A DNA stretch of 64,000 nt from positions 312,501 to 376,500 of the forward strand of contig VIIQ02000659.1 in assembly GCA_007449985.2 (NCBI GenBank), written 5' to 3'. Made by a program: the position numbers and the translations under genes. This document shows positions 10,501 to 21,800 of this stretch, in pieces. The stretch comes from Desmodesmus armatus (lineage: Eukaryota > Chlorophyta > Chlorophyceae > Sphaeropleales > Scenedesmaceae). Numbering within the stretch: the stretch's first letter is position 1; each line of letters begins with the position of its first letter. Below the pieces are notes generated by a model. It saw only the letters and a program-made list of their open reading frames with translations, made no database searches and was not told where the DNA came from.

Positions 10501-13500
10501 CTAAACCTCCAATGTCGCAACTGCCTCCACATCGATGTCGCCCATGCCCTCATCCTCCTCCTCTTCACTGTCCACATCTCCATCCACCTGCACCAGCAAA
10601 GCAAGCAGGCAGCAGCACGTCATGCGTTGGTGGGCTGTGCCATCCGCACAGGTTGGGTGTGTGGTAGTCTAGCATGCTAGACATGCACACCCCTCTGAGC
10701 CTTGACGTACGCCAGTGGTTGACTCATACGCGTAGTCACTTAGTTATTTTTACATACTGTTCCATCAGGGTGTCTGCTGGTCAGCATGAGTCTATGCTGC
10801 ACACCAAGTAATGTTGCCCCCTCGCCATGATGTGTACCGCTACTGACAAGCACTAGAGGAGGCTCCATGCAACCACAGTACAATGCCACACGCGCTGAAT
10901 GCAGATGGATGCGGGTGACACATGTGATTCAACGCTGCTGTCATGGCAGCAAGCCCCACATGTGTTCTTCCCCCTTTTCCTACTGAGCTTCCCCAAGTGG
11001 TGCCGAAGCACTTCCCTAACTCCTCTACAGCAAACCCCATCTCCTTCTGAAGCGGGTGCCCCACCTCAGTGTCCCCTCGTATCACCACAACAGCCCCTGC
11101 ACCCCAAGAAGAAGCTCTCTGCTGTAGCCCCCACCCTCCTCTTCCTTGGTTGCTCCTTCCCGATCAACCATGTGCTTGGCCAGCAGCCCGTATTCACACC
11201 CGCTCACTGTCAGCTTTCTCAAGGGTACATACCCCTACACCTTTCAACCTCACGATGTAACAACCTCATCCCTCCCCCTTTCCGCCTTCTCTGCCTGCCT
11301 TTCCAAGTGCCCACGCAAAGCGCCCATCTCGCAGGCCCCCACCATAACCACACTAGCAAAGCACCCCCTGGGATTGCAATTGCTTGTTTGCTGCCTCCAG
11401 TGCCTCCATGCGCTACAAATTCTCAGCTCACACACACCCTTCCATCCCTCTTTGCTGACTACCTTGTCAAGCTGCTTGAGCCCCCTCCCCCCCCCACTGG
11501 GTTCAGACCAATGCCCCCGGCCGCCTGACAAAACCCCCCTCGTTGCTCACCTCCCTGTTTGCTGCCTCCAGAGCCTCCATGCGCTCCGCCAGCAGCCTGT
11601 CATCCCGCTCGCTCACTGCACGCGCCGCCTCCTTCACTGTCAGCTTGCCCTTGGCTGCCTCTATGCTCTTCTTGCACACCTCACACGCAGCGTTCAACAC
11701 CTGCAGGGAGACCAACCAACAGCGTCAGTGGTGGCATTGGTAATGGTGGGAATATTTTTACTTGGAACAGATTTTTTTTTCTTATACGTCATATGTTATA
11801 CGGAATAAACATTGACAACACAATTGTTATTCCTCACTTGACAAGGCAGTGGCAGAAGGTCCTACAAGTCACAAGCTAGACATGCTGGCCTTCATGCATG
11901 CAAGCACATAGCAGTAGCAGGGCGATCTAGTGTATGACAGCAGTCTAGCCACTTCAAGCCACAGACATCAGGGTGAGCGTACGAGTAGGGTTTACATCAC
12001 CAGGTCCTGTAAAAACACCCCCTGCTGCAGAAAGCAATGCGGCCAGATGCGATGTGCAGGTGTATGTACTGTCTTCCTTAAGGCTGCATGTACAGCACCC
12101 ATGGGCCTGGGTACATGGTGCGGTTCTGCGGCAGAATGTTGGCTGCTATGTACACAGCCCTGAGAAGCCAAACTGGTATGTGCACGGCCCTGTGCAGCCA
12201 GACTTGTATGTGCACAGCCCTGTGCAGCCAACCCACCTCCACACCCTTGACCTTGTCCAACGTCTGTGTGGTGAGGACGTACAGGGGTGGAGCCACCAGC
12301 TTCACCTTCACAGGGCAGTCCTCTGTGCTGGTCTCCTGCATGAGCACAAGCAGACAAGCAGCCTGTTACATCACACTCACATGTACAGTCACACCAATCT
12401 ACCTAGGTACCTGGGGCACAGACAACACGCACAACAGGCAGCTGGACAAGCAGCACGCACAACAGGCAGCAACACAGCACAGCACAGCATACAACAGGCA
12501 CCACAGCACTTGTCAAACGGACAACAAGTCACGCCACTTGGGGCACAGACAACACGCACAAGATGCAGCTGAACAAGCAGCACGCCAGTCAAAAAGTACG
12601 TGCCTACACACTGAAGACAGACCAGGAGGCAGCAAGGAAGTCGTGACCCACACTCCTCTAGCTCCCTTGCAAGGCTGAGTCATTCCTGTAACAGTGACTT
12701 TGTGAACCTAACACCTCGAAGCCCGCACTTGTGCCCCCACGCGCAACTCAGTTGCGGCAACTGTCGTGAGCACATCAAGTCCTGACAGACGACTGCCACA
12801 CAGTTGCTCCCCTCCCATTGCCTGTCTCCTTCAATCCTCCACCTCAACAATCCCTACGAACATCACCAACAAACATCACCAACAAAAGCAGCCAGGGTCT
12901 GAAGATGCCCCCCCCCCCCACTCTCCCCTACAAACATCACCAAGGAAAGCAGCCAGGCTCTGAAGATGGCCCCCCCACTCTCCCCTACAAACATCACCAA
13001 GAGAAGCAGCCAAGCTCTGACGATGCCCCCCCCCCCCACTCTCTCCCACCTGTGCTGCGCGCATCGCATCCCTGATGCGCTCAACACCATCGTACGCAAA
13101 GCACGTGAGCTCCACGTCCGCACGGATCTTCAGCGGCTGCGGCGTCATGCGGCGCTTGATGTTTTTCATCAACGCCTCTTGCACCTGCACACCAACACAC
13201 CAAGAAGCAGACACCACGTCAGCACAGCCATGAATGAAGATCTCGTCAGCGGCTGCAGCGTCATGCGGCGCTTGATGTGTTTCACAGGAACACCCGATCG
13301 CAGCCATGTGCACAGAGCTGTCTGATACCATCCCCTGCCTTGCGCTCTGCTGCAGTGTGGGGCGGGAGGTTGAGGAGCTGCCAAAGATCCCACCACATGC
13401 ATCGTATGCCAACCATGTGGGTACTGGCTGCAAAGCTTGTACAGCTGTTGGAGCTGACGAGCTGAAAAACTCCGCTGCTGGCTTTGGCAGGCCAAGCACT

Positions 13501-16500
13501 CCAATTAGCTGAAATTTGGTGAGCTGTGTGCATGGGAAAGAGCTACACAACACCAGCCTTTGTCTGGACGGCCACCTTCCGTGCTGCCGCAGTGCGTCTA
13601 TTCCCCTGGCTGGGTTCAGTTGCGACAGAGTTGCTTGCGTAAGCCGTGTAACACCTTCATTCATTCATCCAACACCATCTAGCGCACCTCTGGCGTGAGC
13701 ACTGTTAGTGGTGCCCCCGGTCGTCCTCCAGCTTTTTGAACAGGGCTGCGCCCTCGTCCTGCACCATGTTCTTGAACGCATCAAAGGCATGGCCATACGC
13801 CTTGTACAGCGGCCACGAGATCTGCTTGTACAGCTCCTGCAGGTGAGTGAGTGAGTGAGTGAGGGAGGGAGGGAAAAATGAGTGAGTGAGTGAGAAAGTG
13901 AAAGAATGAGAGGGGGTGTCAGCACAAGCATGCCGAGCAGGTGAGTGCGACTCGCACCGTGCGAGGCGTTGGTGAGTATATTGTGCTGCAGAGGGTGCAA
14001 CTGGTGGCCAAAGCCTAGGCAAACCAGCATTGCAAAGCAACAGTCCGATGCAACCAAGATTGATGCAACATATGCTTTCGCACATCACATAACCCCCTCC
14101 CTAGAACCCACTGATGCCTCCTGCGCACAGTGCTAGTCAAACCTGCAAGTGGTGCAATTAGTGGGAGGGGCAAGATTCGAATCTGTGTTTTCCCTGCATT
14201 CAGCGTGCCTAAGGCCAGGACTCTGCCTTCAGGGTTTGTGTGAAACGGCAACAAGACATGGATGTTGAATCTTGTCACCTCTGCGACCCAACATATGTGC
14301 CAGCCATGACCTGACAGCCTGCAACATCAGCAAGAATGTTATTTGCATGCTGCCCAGGACAGTCAGCATGCACTCTGTCAGCAACATGTGTGCAGCTGCA
14401 CCTGCATGGCATGACTGCCACCAGGCTTGCGTGCTGATTGCAGGCAGGCTGAGAAGTTTAGGTGGGCCTGACTTAGTGATTGCAGCAGGTCATACTGCAC
14501 TGCATATTTTATACAGTAAGGGTGACACCTGCAGCATCCCAGTCGATGTTGTGTGCACAGAATTCAAGGTGGTGCAGACCACCAATTAGACCACCTTGCA
14601 AACATGTCATGCTGGCGCTACTGTCAGGTGTTCACCCTCAGTTGTTGATGTGGTGAGATGGCTAGGTGAATGGCCACCAAGCAATGCTGCCATGCACAAG
14701 AACTGTCAAAGCAGCTGAGCAGGATTTGGTGCTCACGACCTGACGACCTTCACTGTCGTGAATTGCATCAACCGACGTCAAAGGGCATGCAGCTTCCGCG
14801 GCTTATGCATATATGTAAAACTACATATGCAGTTGCTACAGCCAAGCAACCTTAGCAGCCCACCAGCATGGGCCACGGCAGGCACCTGCCATCGACGGCG
14901 ATGGGCTGCTGTCACCCGGCGTCAACGTGCCTGACCGCGAGCAAACGGGTGTCAAGCAGTAGAAATTGTAATACTTGTGCATCACTACAGTCGATCTGGC
15001 TTGACAGCCAAGCAACCTTAGCAGCATGTGCCACGGCACCGGCGATCGACGGATGTCCATCTGCCCCCCGGCGTCAACCTGGCCTATTCGCAGGCATCCT
15101 GGCATCAAATAGTAGCTATTATGCTGCAGCTTACACTGGTGTGCACCGCCGGCCCAGCAGCCGCACGCCGTGACGGATAGGCCGGGAGCAGCACGTCACT
15201 CTTTCAGAATAAAAAGCTAATTCTTTTCCTATGTCATAAGACGTGAAAGTTCAATCTTGCAAACAGCAACATCCCAAACCAGGAACCGGACGACAGCAGC
15301 AAAGCTCCAGCCCACAAAGGCCAACCCGTCCCCTGCCAGGCCATCATCACATCGTGCCTCAACGGGCACACCAAGCAACTTCCACGGTGGAGACACATGG
15401 ATGCTGTACACACTGGTGTACTGGGGTGCTTCTGCCTGCTGTGTCGCTTGCAGGTACATGCGGCTGAATTTGAACCAGTGCCTCCTCAGCCTCAACGCCC
15501 AGACCAGACCCACTGACCTCTAGGTTCTCCCCTGTCGTTTCCGCTACATGGCGCATGATGCTGTGCACCATCTTTGACTTGTTGAACCGGTCCTCACAGC
15601 CGCTGATGTCCTCTGGGGACACACGCCTGCAAACAACAACACACAACACCACAGCGCGAGGCACGGGGTAGGTCAGACAGACGGGCAGAGCACTTGCCAG
15701 CATGCTGGAAGAGTGGGACGCATGTAGCCCCGCTGCCTGCGTGACAGTGCTGCTACTTTGACAAACTGCATGCTACACAGATAGTGTCAGCTGAGAGCAG
15801 CTGAGCAGCCCTGCATCGCACACGGTGCCGTGTGGCGCTGTTGCTTTCACCACAAGGTGCCTAAGTGCATCAAATCACTGCCACTGCCGGTTGCTGTGCC
15901 TCTGCTGCTCTCCTGTGGGGACAACGCTTCTGTGCTCCTCCTGCTCCTGCCACCCCAGGGGCTGCTGCGGCGGTGCTGTTTGCCACAGCTGGAGCTGGTG
16001 CTATGCCTGCGAGCACTCCCACTGCTGCTGCCGTTGCCACTGCACTGCCTCCGTGCGGTCCTGCGCCGGTATGTGACCCCCACAAACTGCAGGCTGTCTC
16101 TGCTGCTTCTCCTGCTCACCGCTTGGACAGGTCGATGTAGCCTTTGTCCTTGTCCACACGCAGCACCATGACTGGCTCTTGCCGCCCAACCTGCACAAGG
16201 AAACGGCAGGCCAGGACACCGGCAGCAGGACAATGAGGGTGGTCAGCCGCCAACTGTTAGGCACCCAGGCTTGTTTGGTGCTGGGTGATTATCAGCAGCC
16301 CGTTGTGCTGGGCCGTGCTGCACAGCACCACAGCTGCCGTGACTCCTGCTGCTGCTCCTGTTGACGCCAGCAGGACAGAGAAGCACAAAGCAGAAGCTTT
16401 GCTGAGCTGCACATAACCAGTACCGCTGTCCATGCTGCAGCTGCTGCTTTCTATTCTCAGGCTGGTGCTGCACACACCCAATGCAGCTGCTACAGGTGTG

Positions 16501-17044
16501 CGCGAGGGGTCGTGCATATGTGAGGCGATGGTGACGGTGTGACAGTTTGATGGTACCTTGATGAGTTTGGTGATGGACCTGATACGCCTGCGGGACAGCT
16601 CTGACAGCAGAATCATGCCCTCAATGCCGTTGTACTCTAGCAGCGAGACATAGGCACCCATCTCTGCAATGGACTTGACCTGTTGTGCCAGGCACCAGCA
16701 CAAAGACCAATAAGGCAGCAGCATACGGACAAAGGGAACAGGGCAAGAGGTCGTTGGACACAAAAGCAGGTATGCAAAGCCAACTGCAAGTGTGAGGGAT
16801 TTGTGTGTTTCTTATTGTGAACAGTGCTGCCACCACTGCCATGCTGATTGGCACCAGATGATGTCCATGCTGTGAGTCAGAAATACAGGAGTCCCAACTT
16901 CAAAGGGGCGCACTAGATACATGAAAAGCAGCCAAACTGCTGAGATGTCGTGGTGACACGAGTGAAACCCACCTGCACCATGACCACATCGTCCACCTCT
17001 GGGTACTTCTGCTCATACATGCGGCAGTCCTGATGCACCGACAT
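10501..17044 (-). CDS. EIF2A/eIF2alpha (SUI2): Eukaryotic translation initiation factor 2 subunit alpha (eIF2-alpha)
   Basis: Part of the eIF2 complex that delivers initiator Met-tRNA to the 40S subunit. Exons, in transcription order: 17044-16973, 16679-16557, 16190-16120, 15626-15518, about 13836-13720, 13184-13050, 12335-12237, 11700-11551, 10587-10501. The S1 domain carries [13 protein letters not shown]; the Ser at about residue 53 is the counterpart of the regulatory Ser51 phosphorylated by GCN2-type kinases. Downstream motifs are family-typical: [63 protein letters not shown] and [12 protein letters not shown], then an acidic tail ([11 protein letters not shown]). All junctions are in phase except between exon 5 and exon 6. 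There no GT donor precedes the in-frame stop after [10 protein letters not shown], and the roughly 20-50 residues expected by homology are not located. The gene could use a non-canonical donor or carry an indel there. Confidence 0.95.
12147..12236. repeat. 30-bp minisatellite, three copies, ending exactly at an eIF2-alpha 5' splice site
   Basis: Units 12147-12176, 12177-12206 and 12207-12236 share TATGTGCACAGCCCTG and CAGCCA. The exon occupies 12237-12335 on the minus strand, so the array starts at the first base of the intron. The intron's first bases are the end of the repeat unit. Confidence 0.85.
12411..12585. repeat. Direct repeat (about 47 bp) in an eIF2-alpha intron
   Basis: GGGGCACAGACAACACGCAC followed by CAGCTG and ACAAGCAGCACGC occurs near 12414-12460 and 12540-12585. 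CA-rich degenerate sequence (ACAACAGGCAGC, CACAGCACAGCA) lies between the copies. Confidence 0.75.
12871..13049. repeat. 57-61-bp minisatellite, three copies, ending exactly at an eIF2-alpha 5' splice site
   Basis: Units 12871-12931, 12932-12988 and 12989-13049 each run AAACATCACCAA, AGCAGCC, GATG, a C-run, then CTCTCCC(C)TAC or CTCTCCCAC. The exon on the minus strand begins at 13050, so the intron donor GTGGGAGAG is the edge of the array. Its degenerate counterparts (GTAGGGGAGAG) lie inside the other copies. Confidence 0.9.
13239..13284 (-). pseudogene. Duplicated fragment of eIF2-alpha exon 6 (pseudo-exon) in the upstream intron
   Basis: The stretch 13239-13284 repeats exon sequence at about 13125-13169 (TCAGCGGCTGC, CGTCATGCGGCGCTTGATGT) at a distance of 114 nt. 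On the minus strand it would read [12 protein letters not shown], against [12 protein letters not shown] in the real exon. It is followed by unrelated residues, so it is a remnant rather than a usable duplicate. Confidence 0.8.
14841..15085. repeat. Imperfect duplication in eIF2-alpha intron 4
   Basis: GCCAAGCAACCTTAGCAGC begins copies at 14841 and 15007. Both continue through CCACGGCA, GATCGACG or CATCGACG, and CCCGGCGTCAAC. The copies are about 90 and 79 bp with indels. The host intron is 1,681 bp; nothing coding is visible in it. Confidence 0.7.
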
Positions 17045-18874
17045 CCTGATCAGCTGCTTTGAGAACAAATTTGCGTGTCTGCAGCAGCAGAAACAGATGC
17101 CCCAGCAGAAGGGTAGGTGTCACAGAAGCAGCAGATCATATCCAGTCAGTCCTTTGAGCTCACTATCAGTCGCTCAGATCTGCGATTCAGTTGAAGTCGG
17201 TCTTCAAAAGAACTACTGTGTCACCTGATAAGGGGTGCAGAGAGTCAGCCGCAGTCAGATGGTGTTTCCTTCAACCGTCACGACGAGCTTGGCAGGCTGT
17301 TCCGGTCAGTTTCAACAACTTCACGTTCAAGAACAACCTCATTGACACCCGGACCGAGTGGAACGACTAAGTTGGGACCTAAACCTGCCAGTTGTCGAGT
17401 GAACCACCTCATTGACAAGGCATCACCTGCCTACATCACCCATTCTTTGCATGAAAGGGGTTGTGTTTGTGTTTGTATGACTGGCACCGCCCTATGTGTT
17501 CATCTGGCTGCTGGCTGATCAGTGCTGTTGATCTTGTGTCAGGGGTGGGAGCAGGGGCGAACAGGGAACCAACGAACAAAACGTGGGGCACGCTCACCGA
17601 GCAGGGGCTGGGAAATGCCTAGGGCAGCTGCGGCACAAGGGGGGGGACTCCACACAGTGCCAGGGAGTTGCTGCGCTTCACAGAGCTGCACAAATCAAGC
17701 TGACAGGTCATATACGATGGCCACATGCACAAGCAACACCACAACACACCAACGGTGCATGCCCAGCAGTCCCCAACTCAAGCAGGGCGGGTTTGGTGCC
17801 AGGGGTGTAGAGGCATCTGGTTAACATGTGAGGCAACCAGTTGCACCCCGGTGCATCGTGGCAGTGTGGAAGCCTGCTTGTTTGTATGCTTGAATTTGCC
17901 TGGAGGACGAACTGGCCCTCACGTCATTCGCTGCCTGTCTGTTCTGGCATTCAGCAACATCGTCAGTGGTGGAGTGTGTACTCAGCGGCAGCGTTGAGTT
18001 CCTGCTGGGCATTGAATCAGCGCTCTACCGAGAGACACCCGTCCTGCCACTGCACGATTGGCAGGTGGCGACGCCCACTAGTGGCTTTCAGTTGGAGCAA
18101 AGGGGCTGGCCCAGTACTGCAATTGGAGCAAAGGGGCTGGCCCAGTACTGCAGTTGGAGCCCAGTACTGGGCCAGCCCCCTTGCTCCAACTGAAAGCTGA
18201 TGTAGAGTGCAGCAGGCTCTGATAGCTCTGCTACACTTGTTACAAAATGCTACATGTCCATGACAAACAGGCTGTTAATTGAGAGAGTTTGTGTGAGCAG
18301 CCCCCCTCTGCTGCCTCGGAATTGGGAAAGGGTGCTGGCTGTGGTGCAATGCTGTTGGGTGGTGTTGACGCAAAGGATCTGCTTGCCTGTCTCATTAAAC
18401 AGTTGACTACTGGACACACCCTCCTACTCCACAACAGCACTTGCAGCTGTCACACTGACACGTCACACAGTTTCAAAATCAGAACCCAGGAACCCAGGAA
18501 ATGCAGGGTTTTGCTGTACATCATTCGTTTGTTCAGTTCAATCTATGGTAGTCGATCAGCCAGAGTGCATGAGAGATCTAGGGAGAGTAGAAAACGAAGT
18601 CTCAAGCAGATCCATCTCCCATTTTCAAATCTGCAACAACCTGCAAGGAGTCATATACTGCTGTTCCTAAGAGGCATACCACAACAAAGCTTTTATTTTG
18701 TTATGTTGTAACCCCTTGCAGCAGGAGGGCGATGCTTTTGACTTCCAGCGGCAGCAGCAGATGCAGCTGGCCCAGCATGTATGGAACTTGTGTCAACACC
18801 GGGGAGTCCTGCCAGACCAGGTCATCTGATTAGTCTCTCGATTAGTCAAACAGCGTCACCAGCAGTCAATCAGC
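17045..18874. other. Divergent intergenic region between eIF2-alpha (-) and RecQ (+)
   Basis: This 1.8-kb gap holds both promoters. I see no TATA box near either start. Its notable content is a strong foldback at 18084-18197. An exon-like stretch lies at about 18720-18828 (CAG/CAGGAGGGCGATGC to CCAGACCAG/GT); it reads EGDAFDFQRQQQMQLAQ and could be an upstream RecQ exon, though I cannot join it in phase with confidence. Confidence 0.5.
18084..18197. repeat. Foldback: 36-bp inverted repeat with internal direct copy
   Basis: Arms 18084-18119 and 18162-18197 are reverse complements with a single mismatch (GCTTTCAGTTGGAGCA against TGCTCCAACTGAAAGC at the base). The 42-bp loop holds a second direct copy of the arm core (TTGGAGCAAAGGGGCTGGCC) at about 18123-18142, so two alternative hairpins are possible. 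It could be a non-coding hairpin RNA precursor or a recombination product. Confidence 0.9.
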
Positions 18875-21800
18875 ATGGCATCACCAGTGGCGGTGTTGCA
18901 GGAGTATTGGGGCTACTCAAGTTTCAGGTGCGTCAACCGACACACCCCTAGCATGCCAGCCTGTAGCTGCAACAGATGTTTCACGATGCAGAGGTTGTGT
19001 GGGTGATGCAGGGACCCTCAAGCAGCTGTGATCAGCAATGCTCTCTCCGGCAACGACAGCCTGGTTGTGATGGCCACAGGGGGTGGCAAAAGCATCTGCT
19101 ACCAGGTGCCTCCGCTAGTGTCAGGTGAGTTGCAGCAAGCATTCCATGCACCGAGCAGGCACAACACCTTGACACCCAGCCACCTTGGCTCAGGTGCATT
19201 GCAGCCAACATACGCTTGCATCGGGCAGAAACCCGCAAACAACCCTGCCACCCCACTCCCATGTGTCTCCCACTCTCGCACATCCCCCGCCATGGAAGTT
19301 ACCGTTGTCCCACATGCAATTGCTGCAGGAACCTGCAAACTAGGACTTTGATATTGCCTCTGGTTGCTTTTGCAGGGCGCCCTTGCGTTGTTGTGTCTCC
19401 CCTCATCGCCCTGATGGAGGATCAGGTGGCGGCACTGACAGCCAGGGGGGTCAAGGCAGCAATGCTGGGGAGCGCGCAAACAAAGGCGGAGGTGCGTGAA
19501 CAATTCTCGAAGTTCATACGAATTTGGCCCTCCATGAGCCTTGCATAACCGCATCCAGCAGCCATCCATGTAGGCGCAGCTGGAGCTTTATGTACACAAA
19601 GGGTGCTGCTGGCAAAGGCATCAAGCCTATCCCGCAGTCAATGCCATGACAGCAAAGCAGTCGGCGCACCTGCAGCCCCAGGTTTTTGTTGAAGTGCTTT
19701 AGTCGGAATTGGAAGGCGCCTGCAAGCCACTGTTCTGCCGTCGCAAGTTTATGAAAGCGGGCAGAGCAGCTCACAGGTGCCATACCAAGCATCTGCTAGA
19801 ATTGCCGTGGGGCCGCAGTGCAAGGCGCAGTGCTGCCCCCTCCCCTCCATGTAGCCGCAGGCCGTGAAAGTGGCGCTGCCTTGGCGGCTAGCTTATTGTG
19901 GCATGGCAACGGCCACCACGCACCAGCAGATGCTGACATGCTGTGCAGCTGCAGTGACAGCCGCAGGGCATGTGGCAGCACTAGCTGATGAGGGGCATGC
20001 ATCAGGCACATGATCTGTAGAATACAAGTGCTGCTGGGTTCTCCTCTGCCATTCTTTGTCACCCCTGTCTCTCCCTCTGTCCTCCCCCTGCACTCTTTTC
20101 CTTCGGTGCCTGTGCAGTTCCATTGACATGACGTTTGTGTCATTCAGTGCTGCTGGACCCCCTTCACTGACCCCAACCACACACACCGGCACCCCAGTCC
20201 CCATCCCCTCTCAACACTGAAAACTCACACGCTCCCCTGCTGCCGCCCGGTTACGCTCTCAACAGGTGAAGCGCAAGGCCTGGACAGGGGAGTATGACCT
20301 GATCTACATCACACCAGAGCTGGCCATCAACCAGACTTCGTCACTGCAGCAGCTGCATGACACACGGCCCATTGGTCTGGTAGCTATTGATGAAGCGCAC
20401 TGCTTGAGTGAATGGGGGCATGAGTGAGTGCTACAGCCTGAGTGCGGGGCGGCTTGTACACTGTTGGCTGCAAGTGACCCTGTGTTGGTTAGAAAGTAAC
20501 AGCATTCTCAGACCTTGCCTTGTCAGCAAGCTCCCCTAGAAGCCCGTGACTCAGGATTCTACCCTCATGTTGCAATGCCTGTCTTTCGCCGTTGGTAGCG
20601 GAGTGCCCAATAAGCCCAACAAGTGAGTGATTGTAATGGAAGCTGGTGTTGCATCAGGCGTGACTTCCTGCTGGTGTTGCCGTTGCTGCCGCTGTCATGC
20701 AGCTTCCGGCCAAGCTACCGCCAGCTGGGGACGCTGCGTGAGGCGCTGCCAGGAGTTCCAATCATGGCAGTCACAGCAACAGCGACACAAAGGGTGCAGC
20801 AGGTGTGTTAGGCATAGAATATAGATGTGTAGCTAGCATATAGTGAACTTGTGGGTCACATCCCAGCAATTCTGTAAGGCAGACACATTGTGTGGCAGCT
20901 GCAGTCACTGCCTGCGGCGTGTCAGGATGGAAGTGTTCATGTCGCCTGCTTATGCAGCAGCTCTGGTTGTGACAACTATCAAACAGGCTGGGTGTGAGAG
21001 TGGACAAGTCTGCAGGACATTATCAAACAGCTGTGTATGAAACGTGCATGTGCCTTGCCCTTACTTCCAACTGATCACTCCACCCTTCTCTCTGCGCGCC
21101 GACCTTCCAGCACCACCTGCAGGATATCATAAACGAGCTGCGCATCAAACATGCATTTCCTGCCCTGCCTTTGCTTCCTACTAGTCACTGTACCCTTCTC
21201 CCTGCGCACCTGCCCTCTTGCATTGCCTGCAGGACATCATCAAACAGCTGTGCATGGAAACATGCATCCCCCCCTGGTAAAACCCCCACAAAAACATGCA
21301 TTTCCTGCCCTGCCTTTGCTTCTGAATAGTCAATGCACCCGTCTCCTGTGCACCTGCCCTCCTGCACTGCCTGCAGGACATCATCAAACAGCTGTGCATG
21401 AACCAGCCTGGCAGCCCGTCCTTCAGGCAGTGGGTCATGAGCTTCCAGCGGCACAACCTGTGCCTGTCAGTGCAGCCCAAGGCCAGCGGGGGTGCTGCAG
21501 CAAACCTGGCTCAGCTGGTGGCTGAAAGCCTGCAGGGCAACAGCCCGGGCCCCACGCTGGTCTACGCACAGACCACGAACGAGGTGGACAGCCTGGCAGC
21601 GCACCTGCAGGCCAAGGGCGTCAAGGCTGTCAAGTAGGTAGTATGAGCCCTCATGAGCCCCTGGCTCGCTGGCTAGTGCCACGGTTGGGACTCTGTCCCC
21701 AGCAAGTGTACGGTACTGTACTGTAGTACTGGCACTGGTTTGAGAGTGGGTTGGGGTGTCCTTGCTGTTTTCCTTTGTCATGATGCAGGTCCTGCAGGTG

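Noticed and set aside
12876..13664. Open frame running from 13664 into eIF2-alpha exon 6 in the exon's own frame.
   Set aside because: The upstream part does not resemble eIF2-alpha and contains the pseudo-exon in another frame. A GT-CAG acceptor lies right before VQEALMKN, so it is probably intron that happens to lack stops.
13851..13900. GTGA/GGGA tandem tract mistaken for multiple splice donors.
   Set aside because: On the coding (minus) strand it is TCAC repeats just upstream of an acceptor, a pyrimidine-rich tract rather than donors.
14160..14240. tRNA-like T-arm sequence (GATTCGAATC) in an eIF2-alpha intron.
   Set aside because: The motif is a palindrome. I could not fold an acceptor stem or anticodon arm around it on either strand.
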